Shown: in pieces, positions 7,900 through 17,032 of the stretch
Layout: each line of letters begins with the position of its first letter
Numbering within the stretch: the stretch's first letter is position 1
Assembly (NCBI RefSeq): GCF_900110645.1
Contig: NZ_FOFB01000018.1
Coordinates: forward strand, 62,001 to 126,000
From: Neolewinella agarilytica
GTDB taxonomy: Bacteria; Bacteroidota; Bacteroidia; Chitinophagales; Saprospiraceae
Length of the DNA stretch: 64,000 nucleotides
Reading direction: 5' to 3'
Program-made: the position numbers and the translations under genes
The notes under the pieces: model-generated
The model's input: only the letters and a program-made list of their open reading frames with translations
Told to the model about the DNA's origin: nothing
Database searches by the model: none

Positions 7900-9366
7900 A
7901 TGACACCGCTACTTGAACAAGTTTATGCTCCCGGCGACTTCCGCCGCCAGGGCCACGCCCTGGTGGACCAGCTGGCTGACTACCTGGAAGCCTGCCCCAC
8001 CCTGCCCGCCAATCCGCTCGTTGCACCAGAGGATTTACTGTCCACCTTCCGGTCTTTGCTGTCAAACAACAAGACTAAGCCGGAGGATTTGTATGAACTC
8101 ATGCTTCGCCACAGTCTGCACCTGCACGCTCCTGCCTACATGGGTCACCAGGTAAATCCACCAGCTCCACTTAGCGCGCTGGGAGATCTGCTTAACGGTA
8201 TTATTAATGGAAGCACGGCCATTTATGAGATGGGCAGTACCGGAGCCGTAATGGAAAGGCTCGTAATGGAAGCTTTCGCTAACATGCTGGGCCTGTCTTC
8301 TGCCACGGGTGGCTTTATGACCAACGGCGGCACCCTGGCCAATCTTACCGCGCTACTTGCTGCCAGAGCCGCTAAATGGCCCGAAGGGGATGCCTGGCAG
8401 GCAGGTAATGGTCCCTTCCGTCCCTGCGTTTTAGTTAATGAGCAGGCCCACTACTGCATTGACCGCGCCGTGCGGATTATGGGTTGGGGAGAACAAGGCA
8501 TAATCAACGTACCATCAGATGAAGCCTATAAAATGAAAACCGAAGAGCTGGACGGTCTCATCGCTGAAGCACGCAAAAAGGGTCTGACACCGCTGGCCAT
8601 CATTGGCAGTGCGGGAACAACAAGTACGGGAAGTTTTGACGACTTGGACTCCATTGCGGAGGTTGCGGAACGGCACAAGCTTTGGTTTCACGTTGACGGA
8701 GCGCATGGTGGTGCTCAGTACCTGGACCCTGACCGACGGGACCTGGTTCGCGGAATGGACCGGGCGGACAGCGTCATTGTCGATTTCCATAAAACGATGA
8801 TGACACCAGGGCTGACTACTGGTGTTTTCTTTAAAAACGGCAGTGATGCCTATCGCACGTTTCATCAAAAGGCAGAATACCTGTTAAGTTTTGATTCCGG
8901 TGAAGAAGACTGGGCCAATATGGGGCGGCGCACCTTCGAGTGTACCAAGAACATGATGAGCTTGCGTGTTTTCAGTCTCCTTTCCGTATACGGACCGGAG
9001 GTCTTCCGGGATTACCTCACCTCCGTAAATGGCATTGCGGCCCATTGTGCGGTGGCCGTTCGTCAAACACCGGAATTGGAACTGGCGGTGCTGCCAGAGA
9101 CCAACATTGTTTGCTTCAGGTATCACCCCAAAACGACGGGACTTTCCTTAGAAGAAGTGAACGGGCTCAACCAGATGATCCGCGCTCAAATCATTCAGGA
9201 AACAGATTTCTACATTGTCCAAACCAAATTACGTGGCCTCGTTTGGCTCCGCTGCACCTTCACTAACCCCATGACTTCCAGGGGGCACGTGGACAAAATG
9301 TTACAGGAAGTAAAGGCTCGCGGAGAAGCTCAGGTAGCCTTTAGGAGTGGAATGCCCGTATTTTAA
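7900..9366 (+). CDS. Pyridoxal-phosphate-dependent amino acid decarboxylase (group II)
   Basis: 488 aa. The ATG at 7900 is preferred to a GTG ten codons upstream. This is a group II PLP decarboxylase (aromatic-L-amino-acid, diaminobutyrate or glutamate type): GGFMTNGGTLANLTAL (PLP phosphate region), IGSAGTTSTGSFDD, FHVDGAHGG with stacking His264 and PLP-N-binding Asp266, and VDFHKTMM with Schiff-base Lys298. It removes CO2 from an L-amino acid in the cytosol; the substrate cannot be fixed from sequence. It stands before a phosphatidylserine decarboxylase gene, with a gap of about 60 bp. Confidence 0.88.
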   Translation: MTPLLEQVYAPGDFRRQGHALVDQLADYLEACPTLPANPLVAPEDLLSTFRSLLSNNKTKPEDLYELMLRHSLHLHAPAYMGHQVNPPAPLSALGDLLNGIINGSTAIYEMGSTGAVMERLVMEAFANMLGLSSATGGFMTNGGTLANLTALLAARAAKWPEGDAWQAGNGPFRPCVLVNEQAHYCIDRAVRIMGWGEQGIINVPSDEAYKMKTEELDGLIAEARKKGLTPLAIIGSAGTTSTGSFDDLDSIAEVAERHKLWFHVDGAHGGAQYLDPDRRDLVRGMDRADSVIVDFHKTMMTPGLTTGVFFKNGSDAYRTFHQKAEYLLSFDSGEEDWANMGRRTFECTKNMMSLRVFSLLSVYGPEVFRDYLTSVNGIAAHCAVAVRQTPELELAVLPETNIVCFRYHPKTTGLSLEEVNGLNQMIRAQIIQETDFYIVQTKLRGLVWLRCTFTNPMTSRGHVDKMLQEVKARGEAQVAFRSGMPVF

Positions 9367-9425
9367 GCCAACTAACCTGCCCGATCTACGTTACTATTAT
9401 CTTTACGCATTCAAAAAGCCCAACC

Positions 9426-10085
9426 TTGAAATCACCACTTCGCATACACGCTGAGGGACGCCGAATGCTCCTGATACTGGTTATTATCCTTGGCGTCATT
9501 ACCGCACTGGCCTTTTGGCAATTCCCCGCAATCGCGCTGCTGGTTGCCGGGATCAGTCTGGTCCTCTTCCTTACCGTGCTACAGTTTTTTCGTAATCCGC
9601 CCCGACTGGTGCCCGTTGAAGACGACTCTATTGTTTACGCTCCGGCGGACGGGAAGGTAGTAGTAATTGAAGAAGCCGTCGAGACGGAGTACTTCAAAGA
9701 CAAACGGCTTCAGGTGAGTATTTTCATGTCTCCGGTTAATGTGCACGTAAACCGTAACCCCATTGGTGGCGAGGTAAAGTATAATGCCTACCACCCGGGC
9801 AAATACCTGGTTGCCTGGCACCCAAAAAGCAGTACGGAAAACGAAAGAACGACCGTTGTTATTGATAACGGGAAGACAGAAATTCTACTTCGCCAAATCG
9901 CCGGAGCATTGGCTAAGCGCATTAAGAACTACCTGGAAGTCGGCCAGGCCGTACGGCAGGGAGAAGATTTTGGATTTATAAAATTTGGCAGTCGGGTAGA
10001 TATTTTTCTTCCCCTGGGCACCAAAACAGAGGTAGAACTGAATCAGAAGGTAAAGGGAAACAAGACCATTATTGCCCGCCTCTGA
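9426..10085 (+). CDS. psd: Phosphatidylserine decarboxylase family protein (short, archaeal-type)
   Basis: 219 aa starting at TTG; the family usually begins with a RIHxEGR segment (here LRIHAEGRR), which requires this upstream non-ATG start, since the first ATG falls after it. There are two hydrophobic N-terminal segments (about 14-55). The catalytic region has YAPADGKVVVIEE, FMSPVNVHVNRNP with the conserved His, and KFGSRVD, where Gly188-Ser189 is the self-cleavage site that generates the pyruvoyl group. The enzyme makes phosphatidylethanolamine from phosphatidylserine at the inner membrane. No pssA gene follows; a 2TM protein comes next. Confidence 0.9.
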   Translation: MKSPLRIHAEGRRMLLILVIILGVITALAFWQFPAIALLVAGISLVLFLTVLQFFRNPPRLVPVEDDSIVYAPADGKVVVIEEAVETEYFKDKRLQVSIFMSPVNVHVNRNPIGGEVKYNAYHPGKYLVAWHPKSSTENERTTVVIDNGKTEILLRQIAGALAKRIKNYLEVGQAVRQGEDFGFIKFGSRVDIFLPLGTKTEVELNQKVKGNKTIIARL

Positions 10086-10172
10086 CGAGAAGGCTCTTTT
10101 AGCATTAATTTTCTTGTTGTATTTTCGATACTACCGAAAATAACACCTTACTAATTTCTACGTTCCTACATC

Positions 10173-10523
10173 ATGAGCCGTAAACGCAAACCCAAATACG
10201 AAGAGAAGACACTCCGCGAAAAGCAGATTGATTTTAAGCGTCATTTCAGGACCTATCTGGTCATGAGTGTTTTCTTTATCGCTCTCAATATTCTGGGAGG
10301 CAGCCATCAATTCTGGGCCATCTGGCCCATTTTGGGCTGGGGTATCGGGGTGGCCATGCAGGGCTTGAGTCTTTATGGGCCGCTTAAGGATCCGGAAGAC
10401 GTTCACCCGAAAGAAGAGGACATAGAGTTTTCGGGCCCGCTACCCGATCTGCGGGACCAGCCGAGAAAAATTCCTCTGCGGGAACTCGATGATCGGGGCT
10501 ATAGTGAGGAAGACCTTGTATAA
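10173..10523 (+). CDS. 2TM domain-containing small membrane protein
   Basis: 116 aa. A very basic N-terminus (MSRKRKPKYEEKTLREKQ) is followed by a 2TM-domain signature: FKRHFRTYLVMSVFFIALN, a short turn with GGSHQFWAIWP, and a second helix LGWGIGVAMQGLSLYG. An acidic/charged C-terminal tail (about 75-116) follows. The 2TM family is common in Bacteroidota, where it often lies near sensor or lipid genes; its function is unknown. It follows psd by 87 bp on the same strand. Confidence 0.82.
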   Translation: MSRKRKPKYEEKTLREKQIDFKRHFRTYLVMSVFFIALNILGGSHQFWAIWPILGWGIGVAMQGLSLYGPLKDPEDVHPKEEDIEFSGPLPDLRDQPRKIPLRELDDRGYSEEDLV

Positions 10524-10535
10524 AGTCCCATTCCC

Positions 10536-11741
10536 TCACTTCGTCAACAGCGAACGGAAAGCATCATTTACCGTCAAAACACCTTTAGAATCAGGTGATA
10601 AACGTCTGGCCCGAAGCAGACTCTTCAGTCGGTGTTCGGCGTAGTCCGGGGCACTTGCCCGCAGGGAGTTGGTGGTAATGCGTCCGTTGTCCGCTCCCGC
10701 GTGCAGAAATTGCCCATCGCCGAGATAAACCCCTACGTGGGTAATCTTCTCACTGCCATCCTCCCGAAAGCGGCCGAAGAACAGTAAATCTCCCGCTTCA
10801 AGGTTTTTAAAATCATCCGTTAGCTCAACTTCCACTCCGGCATGAACCTGCTGGCTGGCATCTCTTGGGATCACGTAGCCGTTTAAGTAATAAGCCGTTT
10901 TGGTGAAGCCACTACAGTCCATGCCTTTCGGGCTGGTCCCACCCCAGAGGTAAGGACGGCCCGCCAGTTTGCGGGCGGCCTCCAGTAAACGATCCGTAGA
11001 CAAGGCATCGGGGCTTTGCCAGTTACCGGAGGGTTCGAAATCGGCCTTCGGAGCCCAGCCCAGAGTATTATCAGGTAAAGCGAGTTCCAGGAATTGGCTT
11101 TGCTGGCGGCCGGTAGGCCGCAGAAGGTTGCCGGCCACCAGGTCAGATATAATGGTGGTGCCGCCAGGGGCTGCTGTTAAAAAGCCGGAAGGGGGAACCA
11201 GGCGTAGCAGCTCTCCTTCAAGCCAAATTTTAGCTTCCGGAACCGTCATGGCCGTAAAGGCGCCTGGCTCCAGCCAGGCGATGTACCGATCGGGAGTCCG
11301 GACGAGGCACCAGTTATCCACCAGGTCAAGGACTTCGATGGGGGTGCCCAGCAAAGCCTGGGTGGCCAACTCCTGGCTATGGCCGGGTTCAGACCGGAGG
11401 TTAGCAACGGAGACTTTGATAATGCCTACCGTTTTGTTTCCCACCGCAGCGTCCGGCAAAAGCCTGACCTTATTCTCTATTTCCGGGTAGCTCCTGAGGA
11501 GTGCCTGCAGGCTATCCAGCGCCACGGGCAGGGTGGTATATCCATTGAGTTCCGTGTCGTCTTCATCGTAACGAAGTACAAACTCCGCCCGGTCTGTTCT
11601 TCTATCGGCCACCAATTCCTTCGAGAGAAGGACTAGATTATCGTTCAAATTACTGTATCGGCTGTCCTTTTTGTCTGACTCAGACAGGCAACTAAAAAGT
11701 AGTAAACAGAGAAAAAGAGCAGGTAAAAACCGAATGGCCAT
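10536..11741 (-). CDS. NlpC/P60-family peptidoglycan endopeptidase lipoprotein with SH3 domains
   Basis: 401 aa. The chosen ATG opens a lipoprotein signal (LLFSC, Cys about 18). Mid-protein there are two SH3b-like wall-binding segments, the first around IKVSVANLRSEPG...VLDLVDNWCLV. The C-terminal NlpC/P60 domain contains PYLWGGTSPKGMDCSGF (catalytic Cys), KITHVGVYL (catalytic His) and a following LHAG (third polar residue). Such enzymes cut the D-Glu-diaminopimelate bond in stem peptides or muropeptides, here probably in the periplasm. It converges with the 2TM gene. Confidence 0.88.
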   Translation of the reverse strand: MAIRFLPALFLCLLLFSCLSESDKKDSRYSNLNDNLVLLSKELVADRRTDRAEFVLRYDEDDTELNGYTTLPVALDSLQALLRSYPEIENKVRLLPDAAVGNKTVGIIKVSVANLRSEPGHSQELATQALLGTPIEVLDLVDNWCLVRTPDRYIAWLEPGAFTAMTVPEAKIWLEGELLRLVPPSGFLTAAPGGTTIISDLVAGNLLRPTGRQQSQFLELALPDNTLGWAPKADFEPSGNWQSPDALSTDRLLEAARKLAGRPYLWGGTSPKGMDCSGFTKTAYYLNGYVIPRDASQQVHAGVEVELTDDFKNLEAGDLLFFGRFREDGSEKITHVGVYLGDGQFLHAGADNGRITTNSLRASAPDYAEHRLKSLLRARRLSPDSKGVLTVNDAFRSLLTK

Positions 11742-11791
11742 TGGGTAGAAATTAAGCGTGTGGAGCGCTGACATTTAGGAAGGCTCAGCGA

Positions 11792-11807
11792 GGGCCCGCA
11801 GGTGCAA
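11792..11807 (-). repeat. Shortened CACCTGCG element (16 bp)
   Basis: The minus strand reads TTGCACCTGCGGGCCC, lacking four bases of the 20-bp consensus. It lies 51 bp upstream of the NlpC/P60 lipoprotein start, in the same orientation as that gene. Confidence 0.65.
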
Positions 11808-12086
11808 GGTAAGTCAATTGAGCAAGGGAAATCCTCAACTTTTCACCGATTGCTTGTCTCAAATGTTAAGAAAAATCGAAAAACCAACTTTAAAGCCCCT
11901 ACTTTTGTCTCGTATTTGGATAGTCACTGTACGATTATTCCCATCAACGCTTTACCAAGCGGATTTTGAGTAGGCTAATTTGTTTTTAGAGATCCTAGAT
12001 GTTTTTGTTCTTTGTTTCTACGCTTTCGCCTTTTTTAGTTTCCGCTATTTCAATATCATCTTCTTTTTTCATTTTCCTTTTTTATT
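11808..12086. other. AT-rich intergenic leader before the RRM gene
   Basis: This gap holds no ORF. It becomes strongly T-rich after 11990. TAATTTG near 11975 (GCTAATTTGTTTTT) is a loose match to a -7 box; if used, the RRM transcript would carry a 5' leader of about 100 nt, as is common for cold-inducible RNA-binding protein genes. No hairpin strong enough to call was seen. Confidence 0.35.
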
Positions 12087-12863
<777 letters not shown>

Positions 12864-12890
12864 TCCTCCTAATTGTCATCGACCAATCAA

Positions 12891-12930
12891 AAGACACCCG
12901 TGGGCAAGCTGCTCACGGGTGTTTTTTTTG
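12891..12930 (+). terminator. Rho-independent terminator of the RRM gene
   Basis: Stem ACACCCGTG/CACGGGTGT with an 11-nt loop, followed directly by eight T residues, about 30 bp after the stop codon. Confidence 0.9.
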
Positions 12931-13058
12931 TTGGACAAGCAGTAGATTTGTCACCCCCGAAAATCATACTGACAAGAATCTATTGTTCCGGCAGCGGTTT
13001 TTCGGCCTGCGTATATTCGTGTAACACCAAGTGAATTCCACCCTTACTTCATTCGATC

Positions 13059-16000
13059 ATGCAAAAGACATTTCTCTTTCTACTATCCCTCTGCGTCAGC
13101 CTGGGCCTGCAGGCCCAGTTGATCATCACGGACCCCGCCGCCCCAACGGATGATCAGGCGGTAACCATCACTTTTGACGCCACCCGGGGTACCGGTGGGC
13201 TGGCCAACTGCAACTGCGATGTCTACCTCCATACCGGCGTCATTACCAATAACAGCTCCAGCCCAAGCGACTGGAAGTACGTACAAACCGAATGGGGAGT
13301 TGCAAATGCAGACTGGAAGCTCACGCCGGTAGCCGGCGAGCCCAATAAATTCACCTATACTTACGGCCCCAGCATCCGGGAATATTTCAGCGTACCGGCG
13401 GGAGAAGAAATCCAGAAAATCGCCTTTGTTTTCCGTAATGCGGACGGCACGATGGAAGGTAAAGCCACTGGCGGAGCCGACATCTTCGTCGACGTTAGCG
13501 CCGGGGGCGGAGCCCTCGGCCTCACCGTGGTTGGCAACCCTGGCCAGGATAACTGGCCGCTCGGTAAACCATTATCCGTTTTAGCCGGCGCTACGGCGGA
13601 GGCAAGCCTGGAGATCTACGACAACGAGACCCTGGTCACCTCAGCCACCGACGTAGAACTGGCCTCGGAGCTCGTCTTCACCACTCCCGGAGAACACATC
13701 ATTCGTTTTGTTGCGCGGCGGGGCACGGAAGAAGTTTCTGAGAGTTTCACTCTCGATGCGGTACTCGTCGTTGAGTTTACGGAACCTTCCCGGGACTTTA
13801 GTTCTGCCGCAGCGGGCGAAAGTGTTTCCCTGACCGGAACTTCCTATATCTCCAGCGACCTGCTTCTCTCCGATGGAACCAACACCTTTTTTTCCGGAAA
13901 TGCCACAGACTTTTCAGAGAGTGTAAGCTTGCCAAACGCCGGAGTAACCACCTACACGATAAGTAGCAGCTACCTCGGGGAAACTGCAGTTGACCGCGTG
14001 ATCTTCGTCACCGGCGAGCCCGAAACAGCTGAGCCACCAGCCGGCCAACGTTCCGGAGCCGTTGATGGAGACAACGGAGAAGTTACCCTGCAGCTGCGCG
14101 CGCCGGGCAAGTCAGATGTCTTCGTTATCGGAAATTTCAACGACTGGACCCCAACGGCAGAAAGCCGGATGAAACGCTCCGCTGATGGTTCCACCTTCTG
14201 GATCACCCTCTCCGGCCTCGAACAAGGAGAAGACCTCCTGTATCAATACCTGATCGATGGCGACCTGCGCCAGCCCGACCCTTACAGCACCCTTGTGCTG
14301 GACCCCAACAACGATCCTTTCATCAGCGAGGCCACCTTTGCGGGTATACCCGACTACCCAAGCCTTGCTACTACTGGTATCGTCAGCTGGCACCGGCGCG
14401 CCGTCGCCCCCTACAACTGGCAAACCGAAGACGCCTACGATCGCCCGGACCCCGAGCGTATGGTCGTCTACGAACTCCTCATCCGTGACTTCCTCGAAGA
14501 CCATAGCTTTAAGTCCCTGACGGACACCCTGGATTATCTCGAACGCCTCGGCGTCAATGCCATCGAATTGATGCCCCTCAATGAATTTGAGGGCAACCTG
14601 AGCTGGGGCTACAACCCCAGTTTCCACATGGCCCTGGACAAATACTACGGCAGCCCCGAAGACCTCAAAGCTTTCGTTGACGCCTGCCATGCCCGCGGCA
14701 TGGCCGTCATCCTGGACGTCGTCTACAACCATGCTTTTGGCCAGTCTCCGCTGGCCCGGATGTGGTGGGACGAGGCCGCCTTCCGCCCTACGGCGGAGAA
14801 CCCCTACCTCAACATCACCGCCCGCCACCCCTTCAACGTCGGTTATGACTTTAACCACGAAAGCGACCTGACGAAAGAGTACGTGAAAACCGGACTCGAA
14901 TACTGGATCGAAGAGTTTCGGATCGACGGCTTCCGATTTGACCTCAGTAAGGGGTTCACTCAGCTTTTTTCCGGCAACAATGTCGGCTTTTGGAACCAGT
15001 ATGACGCCAGCCGCGTCGCCATCCTGAAGGATTATGCCGACCATATCTGGAGCATAGACGATGAGACCTACATGATTATGGAACACCTGGCTGAGGTCAG
15101 CGAAGAAAATGAACTGGCCGAGTACGGAAACGGGATGTATTTCTGGTCAGGTTTCCAACCGCACGATGCTTACCTGGAGGCCTCCATGGGCTACGGCGGG
15201 AACATCAGAGAGGTTCTGGCCAGCAATCGTGGATTCGATAGCCGTCGGCTGGTCGCCTATATGGAAAGCCATGACGAAGAGCGGATGCAGTTCAAGAACG
15301 ATCAATTTGGCAACTCCGCCAATGGTTACAACGTTAAGAATCGCCCAACCGGCCTTAGCCGTATCCAACTGGCCTCCACCTTCTTTTACACCATTCCCGG
15401 ACCAAAAATGCTCTGGCAATTCGGGGAATTAGGGTATGACTTCAGCATCAACTACTGCCCTGGCGGCGGTATTGACCCGAACTGCCGGGTAGACAATAAG
15501 CCCATCCGCTGGGATTACCGCAACGACCCGGACCGGCAAAAGGTCTATAACTGGATCGCGGATCTGAATTTTCTGCGCAACAACTACAGCTTCCTTCACG
15601 GCACGATCTCCCGCCAGCAGCTGTCAGGGGACGCAAAGATTGTCCACCTCGAAGGCTCGGACGGCACGGCAGCCATTGTGGGCAATTTTGACGTTAACCC
15701 CGTTCGCACCGCCAGTGTTTTCCCCTTCGCCGGCACCTGGTACGACTACGCCACCGGTGAATCCATCACCGTTAATGACCCCGACATGGTGGTTGATCTG
15801 GAAGCCGGAGAACACCACGTTTATCTTGACCGCCCAATCGCAAGAGGTGGCGGAGACCTCAGCACCTCCACCAATAGCAGGGCCATCGCCCGGCTTCAGC
15901 TGGAGGTGAGTCCCAACCCTACGGGAGGGCGTCTGCGCCTTGACTTCTTGCTGAAAGAGGCCGGCCCCGTAAGCATCGATCTCGTGGACGCGACCGGGCG

Positions 16001-16145
16001 GGCAGTTCGCTCGCTTTACCACAGCCAGCTCTCCTCCGGGCCGCAACAGCTTTCACTGAATACGGGAGAGGTGCCGGCGGGGCTTTATTTCCTCCGGGTT
16101 TCGGGGGGAATGGGAACGGCGGTTCGCAGTCTTGTAGTTCGGTAG
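13059..16145 (+). CDS. Secreted alpha-amylase family (GH13) enzyme with T9SS sorting domain
   Basis: 1028 aa. Signal peptide 1-20; an N-terminal beta domain (about 21-150) of starch-binding or SusE-like type; an Ig-like linker region; a CBM48/E-set domain with FVIGNFNDW (about 350-420); a GH13 barrel (about 455-880) with VILDVVYNH, FRFDLSKGF (nucleophile Asp628), MEHLAE (acid/base Glu675) and ESHDEER (His738, Asp739); a C-terminal all-beta domain; and a type A T9SS sorting domain (about 945-1028: LEVSPNPTGGRLRLDF, GLYFLRV). It cleaves alpha-glucans such as starch or glycogen and is exported through the type IX system, probably to the cell surface. Confidence 0.92.
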   Translation: MQKTFLFLLSLCVSLGLQAQLIITDPAAPTDDQAVTITFDATRGTGGLANCNCDVYLHTGVITNNSSSPSDWKYVQTEWGVANADWKLTPVAGEPNKFTYTYGPSIREYFSVPAGEEIQKIAFVFRNADGTMEGKATGGADIFVDVSAGGGALGLTVVGNPGQDNWPLGKPLSVLAGATAEASLEIYDNETLVTSATDVELASELVFTTPGEHIIRFVARRGTEEVSESFTLDAVLVVEFTEPSRDFSSAAAGESVSLTGTSYISSDLLLSDGTNTFFSGNATDFSESVSLPNAGVTTYTISSSYLGETAVDRVIFVTGEPETAEPPAGQRSGAVDGDNGEVTLQLRAPGKSDVFVIGNFNDWTPTAESRMKRSADGSTFWITLSGLEQGEDLLYQYLIDGDLRQPDPYSTLVLDPNNDPFISEATFAGIPDYPSLATTGIVSWHRRAVAPYNWQTEDAYDRPDPERMVVYELLIRDFLEDHSFKSLTDTLDYLERLGVNAIELMPLNEFEGNLSWGYNPSFHMALDKYYGSPEDLKAFVDACHARGMAVILDVVYNHAFGQSPLARMWWDEAAFRPTAENPYLNITARHPFNVGYDFNHESDLTKEYVKTGLEYWIEEFRIDGFRFDLSKGFTQLFSGNNVGFWNQYDASRVAILKDYADHIWSIDDETYMIMEHLAEVSEENELAEYGNGMYFWSGFQPHDAYLEASMGYGGNIREVLASNRGFDSRRLVAYMESHDEERMQFKNDQFGNSANGYNVKNRPTGLSRIQLASTFFYTIPGPKMLWQFGELGYDFSINYCPGGGIDPNCRVDNKPIRWDYRNDPDRQKVYNWIADLNFLRNNYSFLHGTISRQQLSGDAKIVHLEGSDGTAAIVGNFDVNPVRTASVFPFAGTWYDYATGESITVNDPDMVVDLEAGEHHVYLDRPIARGGGDLSTSTNSRAIARLQLEVSPNPTGGRLRLDFLLKEAGPVSIDLVDATGRAVRSLYHSQLSSGPQQLSLNTGEVPAGLYFLRVSGGMGTAVRSLVVR

Positions 16146-16149
16146 GTTG

Positions 16150-16221
16150 GTCTTTTGGTTCTTTGGGCTACCGCACATGGGAGGCATGGGAGGCATGGGA
16201 GGCATGGGAGGCATGGGAGGC
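16150..16221. repeat. Intergenic mosaic with five 9-bp CATGGGAGG repeats
   Basis: TCTTTTGGTTCTTTGGGCTACCGCA is followed by five exact copies of CATGGGAGG at 16176-16220. The same order of parts (GGTTCTTTGG run, then GGGGCTGCCGCATATTGGAGG) occurs at 42215-42310. The rest of this gap to 16382 shows no gene. Confidence 0.85.
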
Positions 16222-16382
16222 AAAAAATAAGGCTGGAGCTCCTCACGTAAGTATCCGTATAAAAAACGACTAGGAGGAAATAAGTAAGTCAGCTTTGCGA
16301 CTCACCAACAGACCAACACGCAGTCCCCTCCTAAACGCGGCAGCCCGAAAGACTAACGAGCTAACGAAGCAAGAGACTAACC

Positions 16383-16820
16383 TCAAAGCTTGTCCCAACG
16401 CAAGCGCAGCGTTCCGTCGACTTCTGAAATGTTGATATTGAAGTTGTTTTCGGTAAGTCGGCTAATGGTCCCTACCCAGCGGAAAGCGAGGAAGCCCCGG
16501 TTATCGAAGAAGTCGGCGTCGAGGGTAAATTCCAGATCATCGTCCAGGTCCCGGAGGGCGTCAATGAACCAGGGCCCCGCGAACACTTCTCCGTTTCCGG
16601 CGACGTATTCCAGGGTTCCGTCCGGGAAGAAAGTGATGCGGTCGTTGCGGAACTCATCGGTGAGGTTATTATTGAAAAGAGCACCATCTTCATCGAAGGT
16701 AGCTCTGTCAATCACCCAGGTGCCCAGCAGGCGCTCTTCACGGCGTTCAATTCGGTCGCTTATGGAACAACCGCTGGTAACCATCAGGGAAAAAGCTAAA
16801 AGAATGTACAGGTTCTTCAT
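16383..16820 (-). CDS. Lipocalin-like putative lipoprotein
   Basis: 145 aa with a lipoprotein signal (MVTSGC, Cys about 18). The mature part begins with RREERLLGTWVIDRATFDE, the usual opening of lipocalin-like Bacteroidota lipoproteins (a GTW at the first strand). It continues as a beta-strand-rich domain with a predicted FFPDGTLEY hairpin. The function is unknown and the location is probably an envelope membrane. It stands alone, divergent from the AsmA-like gene's 3' region. Confidence 0.78.
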   Translation of the reverse strand: MKNLYILLAFSLMVTSGCSISDRIERREERLLGTWVIDRATFDEDGALFNNNLTDEFRNDRITFFPDGTLEYVAGNGEVFAGPWFIDALRDLDDDLEFTLDADFFDNRGFLAFRWVGTISRLTENNFNINISEVDGTLRLRWDKL

Positions 16821-16966
16821 GTCGGGCTTGTTTAGTTGAGGTATTACTAAGGTCCGAAAGAGGCATTACCGGGTTGCAGCCCACCGGGTTTTTTAAGTCG
16901 GTTTTAACCAGAGAGAGAAGGCTTTCGGGCGACCTTAAGATTTTGGCAACAGTATCCAGACTGTGG

Positions 16967-16986
16967 GGGCGCGGTCGCAGGTGCAA
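16967..16986 (-). repeat. 20-bp dispersed CACCTGCG element
   Basis: The minus strand reads TTGCACCTGCGACCGCGCCC, a full consensus match. It lies about 147 bp upstream of the lipocalin-like lipoprotein start at 16820, in the same orientation, and just past the 3' end of the AsmA-like gene. Confidence 0.85.
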
Positions 16987-17032
16987 TGCAGGGCCTTTAA
17001 GGCGCCGTGCCACCCCACCCTGCTGTTCGCTA

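Noticed and set aside
13970-15086. 324-aa antisense ORF inside the GH13 gene, and other long antisense frames
   Set aside because: They are shadows of GC-rich coding sequence with no family features.
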